NCBI RefSeq assembly: GCF_004522095.1
Contig: NZ_SPUI01000002.1
Span: 1,240,001 to 1,304,000, forward strand
Direction: 5' to 3'
DNA length: 64,000 bases
From: Nocardioides sp. 503
Lineage (GTDB): Bacteria; Actinomycetota; Actinomycetes; Propionibacteriales; Nocardioidaceae
Shown piece by piece: positions 62,543 to 64,000 of this stretch (position 1 is the first letter of the stretch; every line of letters begins with the position of its first letter). Under the pieces are notes generated by a model. It ran no database searches. It saw only the letters and a list, made by a program, of their open reading frames with translations, and was not told the origin of the DNA. Both the position numbers and the translations under genes were made by a program.

Positions 62543-63997
62543 GTGGACCTGGACACCCTGGACATCGCTCGTTGGCAGTTCGCCATCACGACCGTCTACC
62601 ACTTCATGTTCGTCCCGATCACGATCGGTCTGTCGGCCCTCGTCGCGGGCTACGAGACCGCCTGGGTGCGCACGCGCAACCGGCAGTGGCTCCGGCTCAC
62701 CCGCTTCTTCGGCAAGCTGTTCCTGATCAACTTCGCGATCGGCGTCGTCACGGGCATCGTCCAGGAGTTCCAGTTCGGCATGAACTGGAGCGACTACTCG
62801 CGGTTCGTGGGCGACGTGTTCGGCGCGCCCCTGGCGATCGAGGGCCTGCTCGCCTTCTTCCTGGAGTCGACCTTCCTGGGGCTGTGGATCTTCGGCTGGG
62901 ACCGGCTCCCGGCGCGGCTGCACGCCGCCTGCATGTGGCTGGTCCACCTCGGCACGCTGTTCTCGGCCTACTTCATCCTCGCCGCCAACTCGTTCATGCA
63001 GAACCCCGTCGGCTACCGCTACGACCCCGAGAGCGGCCGCGCCGAGATGACCGACTTCGCGGCGGTGATGTTCAACAAGGTGCAGCTCGTGACGTTCCCG
63101 CACACCGTCCTGGCGGCGTACATGACGGGCGCGGCGTTCGTGGTCGGCGTCGCCTTCTGGCAGCTGGTGCGCAAGGCGCGCGACGAGGAGGACCGCTCGA
63201 TGTACCGCTCGGCCGTGCGCAGCGCCGCGATGGTCGTGCTCGTCGCCGGCATCGGGGTCACCGTCTCGGGCGACTTCCAGGGCAAGGTGATGACCGAGGT
63301 GCAGCCGATGAAGATGGCCGCGGCCGAGGCGCTCTACGAGACCGAGCAGCCGGCCGACTTCTCGGTCTTCACCGTCGGCAGCCTCGACGGCAGCGAGGAG
63401 CGCTTCGCGATCAAGGTGCCGCGGCTGCTGTCGTTCCTCGCCACCGGCGACGCCGGGGGCGAGGTGGTCGGCATCGACGACCTGCGTGAGCAGTACGCCG
63501 AGGAGTACGGCAGCGACCCGGGAGCGGCGTACTACTCCCCCGGCGACTACACGCCGGTGATCCCCCTGACCTACTGGACCTTCCGGCTGATGATGGGGCT
63601 CGGCATGGCGGCCGCCGCCGTCGCGGTGTGGGTGCTGTGGGCGACCCGCCGCGGGCGCACCCCGCGCGGCCGCTGGCTCCTGGCGTCGGTGCTGGCGCTG
63701 CCGTTCCTGCCGCTGTTCGCCAACTCCTTCGGCTGGATCTTCACCGAGATGGGACGCCAGCCCTGGGCGGTCTTCGGGCTCATGACCACGCAGAACGCCG
63801 TCTCCCCCAGCGTCTCGCCGACGGAGGCCCTGATCTCGCTGGTCGTCCTGACCCTGCTCTACGGCGTGCTCGCCGTCGTCGAGGTCAAGCTGCTGCTCGG
63901 CTACGCCCGCCACGGCGCGGACAAGGTCGACGACGACGACCTGCCGCCGGAGCGACCCGACCACGACCCCGACCGCCCGCTCGCGTTCGCCTACTGA
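62543..63997 (+). CDS. cydA: Cytochrome bd ubiquinol/menaquinol oxidase subunit I
   Basis: The protein has 484 residues and nine predicted membrane helices. Cytochrome bd is the high-affinity terminal oxidase used at low oxygen. Heme-ligand His20 is in ARWQFAITTVYHFMFVPITIGLS; NKVQLVTFPHTVLAAYMTGAAF holds the second His, and the quinol-site loop region and FGWIFTEMGRQPW are present. GTG at 62543 is supported by AGGAG. The CydA frame is complete; cydB would follow, but the window ends 3 nt after the stop. Control by DevR is suggested by the boxes upstream. Confidence 0.96.
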   Translation: MDLDTLDIARWQFAITTVYHFMFVPITIGLSALVAGYETAWVRTRNRQWLRLTRFFGKLFLINFAIGVVTGIVQEFQFGMNWSDYSRFVGDVFGAPLAIEGLLAFFLESTFLGLWIFGWDRLPARLHAACMWLVHLGTLFSAYFILAANSFMQNPVGYRYDPESGRAEMTDFAAVMFNKVQLVTFPHTVLAAYMTGAAFVVGVAFWQLVRKARDEEDRSMYRSAVRSAAMVVLVAGIGVTVSGDFQGKVMTEVQPMKMAAAEALYETEQPADFSVFTVGSLDGSEERFAIKVPRLLSFLATGDAGGEVVGIDDLREQYAEEYGSDPGAAYYSPGDYTPVIPLTYWTFRLMMGLGMAAAAVAVWVLWATRRGRTPRGRWLLASVLALPFLPLFANSFGWIFTEMGRQPWAVFGLMTTQNAVSPSVSPTEALISLVVLTLLYGVLAVVEVKLLLGYARHGADKVDDDDLPPERPDHDPDRPLAFAY

Positions 63998-64000
63998 GAC

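Overview
The window is GC-rich chromosomal DNA (roughly 72-75% G+C by eye) with GTG/TTG starts, 4-nt ATGA/GTGA gene overlaps and a gene content typical of Actinobacteria. The order pgsA-like, DUF881, small basic protein, DUF881, gcvH, FHA protein, MerR, bifunctional nuclease, MerR, gcvP matches the mycobacterial Rv1822-Rv1832 block as I remember it. Overall the content best fits the Nocardioidaceae (Nocardioides or a relative), but this is an inference from content and not a database match. I recognise no prophage, transposase, CRISPR array, rRNA or tRNA. The sequence reads as core genome with accessory metabolic islands.

Layout. 1-11.4 kb: OsmC-type peroxidase-like protein, a 49-residue basic protein, an MDR oxidoreductase, a secreted SpoIVB-type S55 protein, aminopeptidase N, FdhD and the SbcCD nuclease. 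11.5-17.4 kb: an FMN-binding stress protein, the TldD/TldE protease pair and four small secreted or membrane proteins. 17.4-30.2 kb, all on the minus strand: a serine hydrolase, gcvP behind a glycine riboswitch, the MerR/nuclease/MerR/FHA/gcvH block, the DUF881-SBP-DUF881-phosphatidyltransferase operon and a CorC-type transporter pair. 30.5-36.1 kb: Tat-exported DUF1800 and DUF1501 proteins, an amine-dehydrogenase-like enzyme and a steroid-isomerase-like gene with a KstR-type operator. 36.1-40.9 kb, minus strand: the lower beta-ketoadipate pathway (pcaL, IclR regulator, pcaF, pcaI, pcaJ). 41.2-44.1 kb: a hybrid histidine kinase with two receiver domains. 44.3-46.6 kb: an Asp/Thr/Gly-repeat peptide, a JmjC/cupin oxygenase and a sucrase-ferredoxin-like protein in one tight operon. 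46.6-50.6 kb: a five-gene operon of type III polyketide synthase, ICMT-type methyltransferase, flavoprotein, isopentenyl-diphosphate isomerase and UbiA prenyltransferase. 50.6-58.9 kb: HAD phosphatase, phospholipase D, YbdK-type ligase, SGNH hydrolase, metallo-beta-lactamase-fold protein, a zinc-finger SDR and a protein with a ScoMcrA-like head domain. 58.9-64 kb: a DevS/DevR (DosS/DosR-like) two-component system, an Acg-type nitroreductase and cydA, with DevR-type boxes upstream of the last two.

Genes that work together: GcvP and GcvH are two of the glycine-cleavage proteins. PcaL, PcaF, PcaI and PcaJ take carboxymuconolactone to succinyl-CoA and acetyl-CoA under the IclR regulator. DevS/DevR probably switch on the nitroreductase and cytochrome bd under hypoxia. 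The type III PKS operon probably makes a methylated, hydroxylated and prenylated alkylresorcinol or quinone.

Two features recur across the window. First, a TAnnnT -10 box lies exactly 6-7 nt before at least twelve start codons, which indicates widespread leaderless transcription and fixes several starts. Second, dispersed palindromic repeats occur: two 63-bp elements with shared arms, and one 96-bp nested inverted repeat. The best candidates for something new are the Asp/Thr/Gly-peptide plus JmjC operon, the prenylating type III PKS operon and the solo ScoMcrA-head/zinc-ribbon protein.
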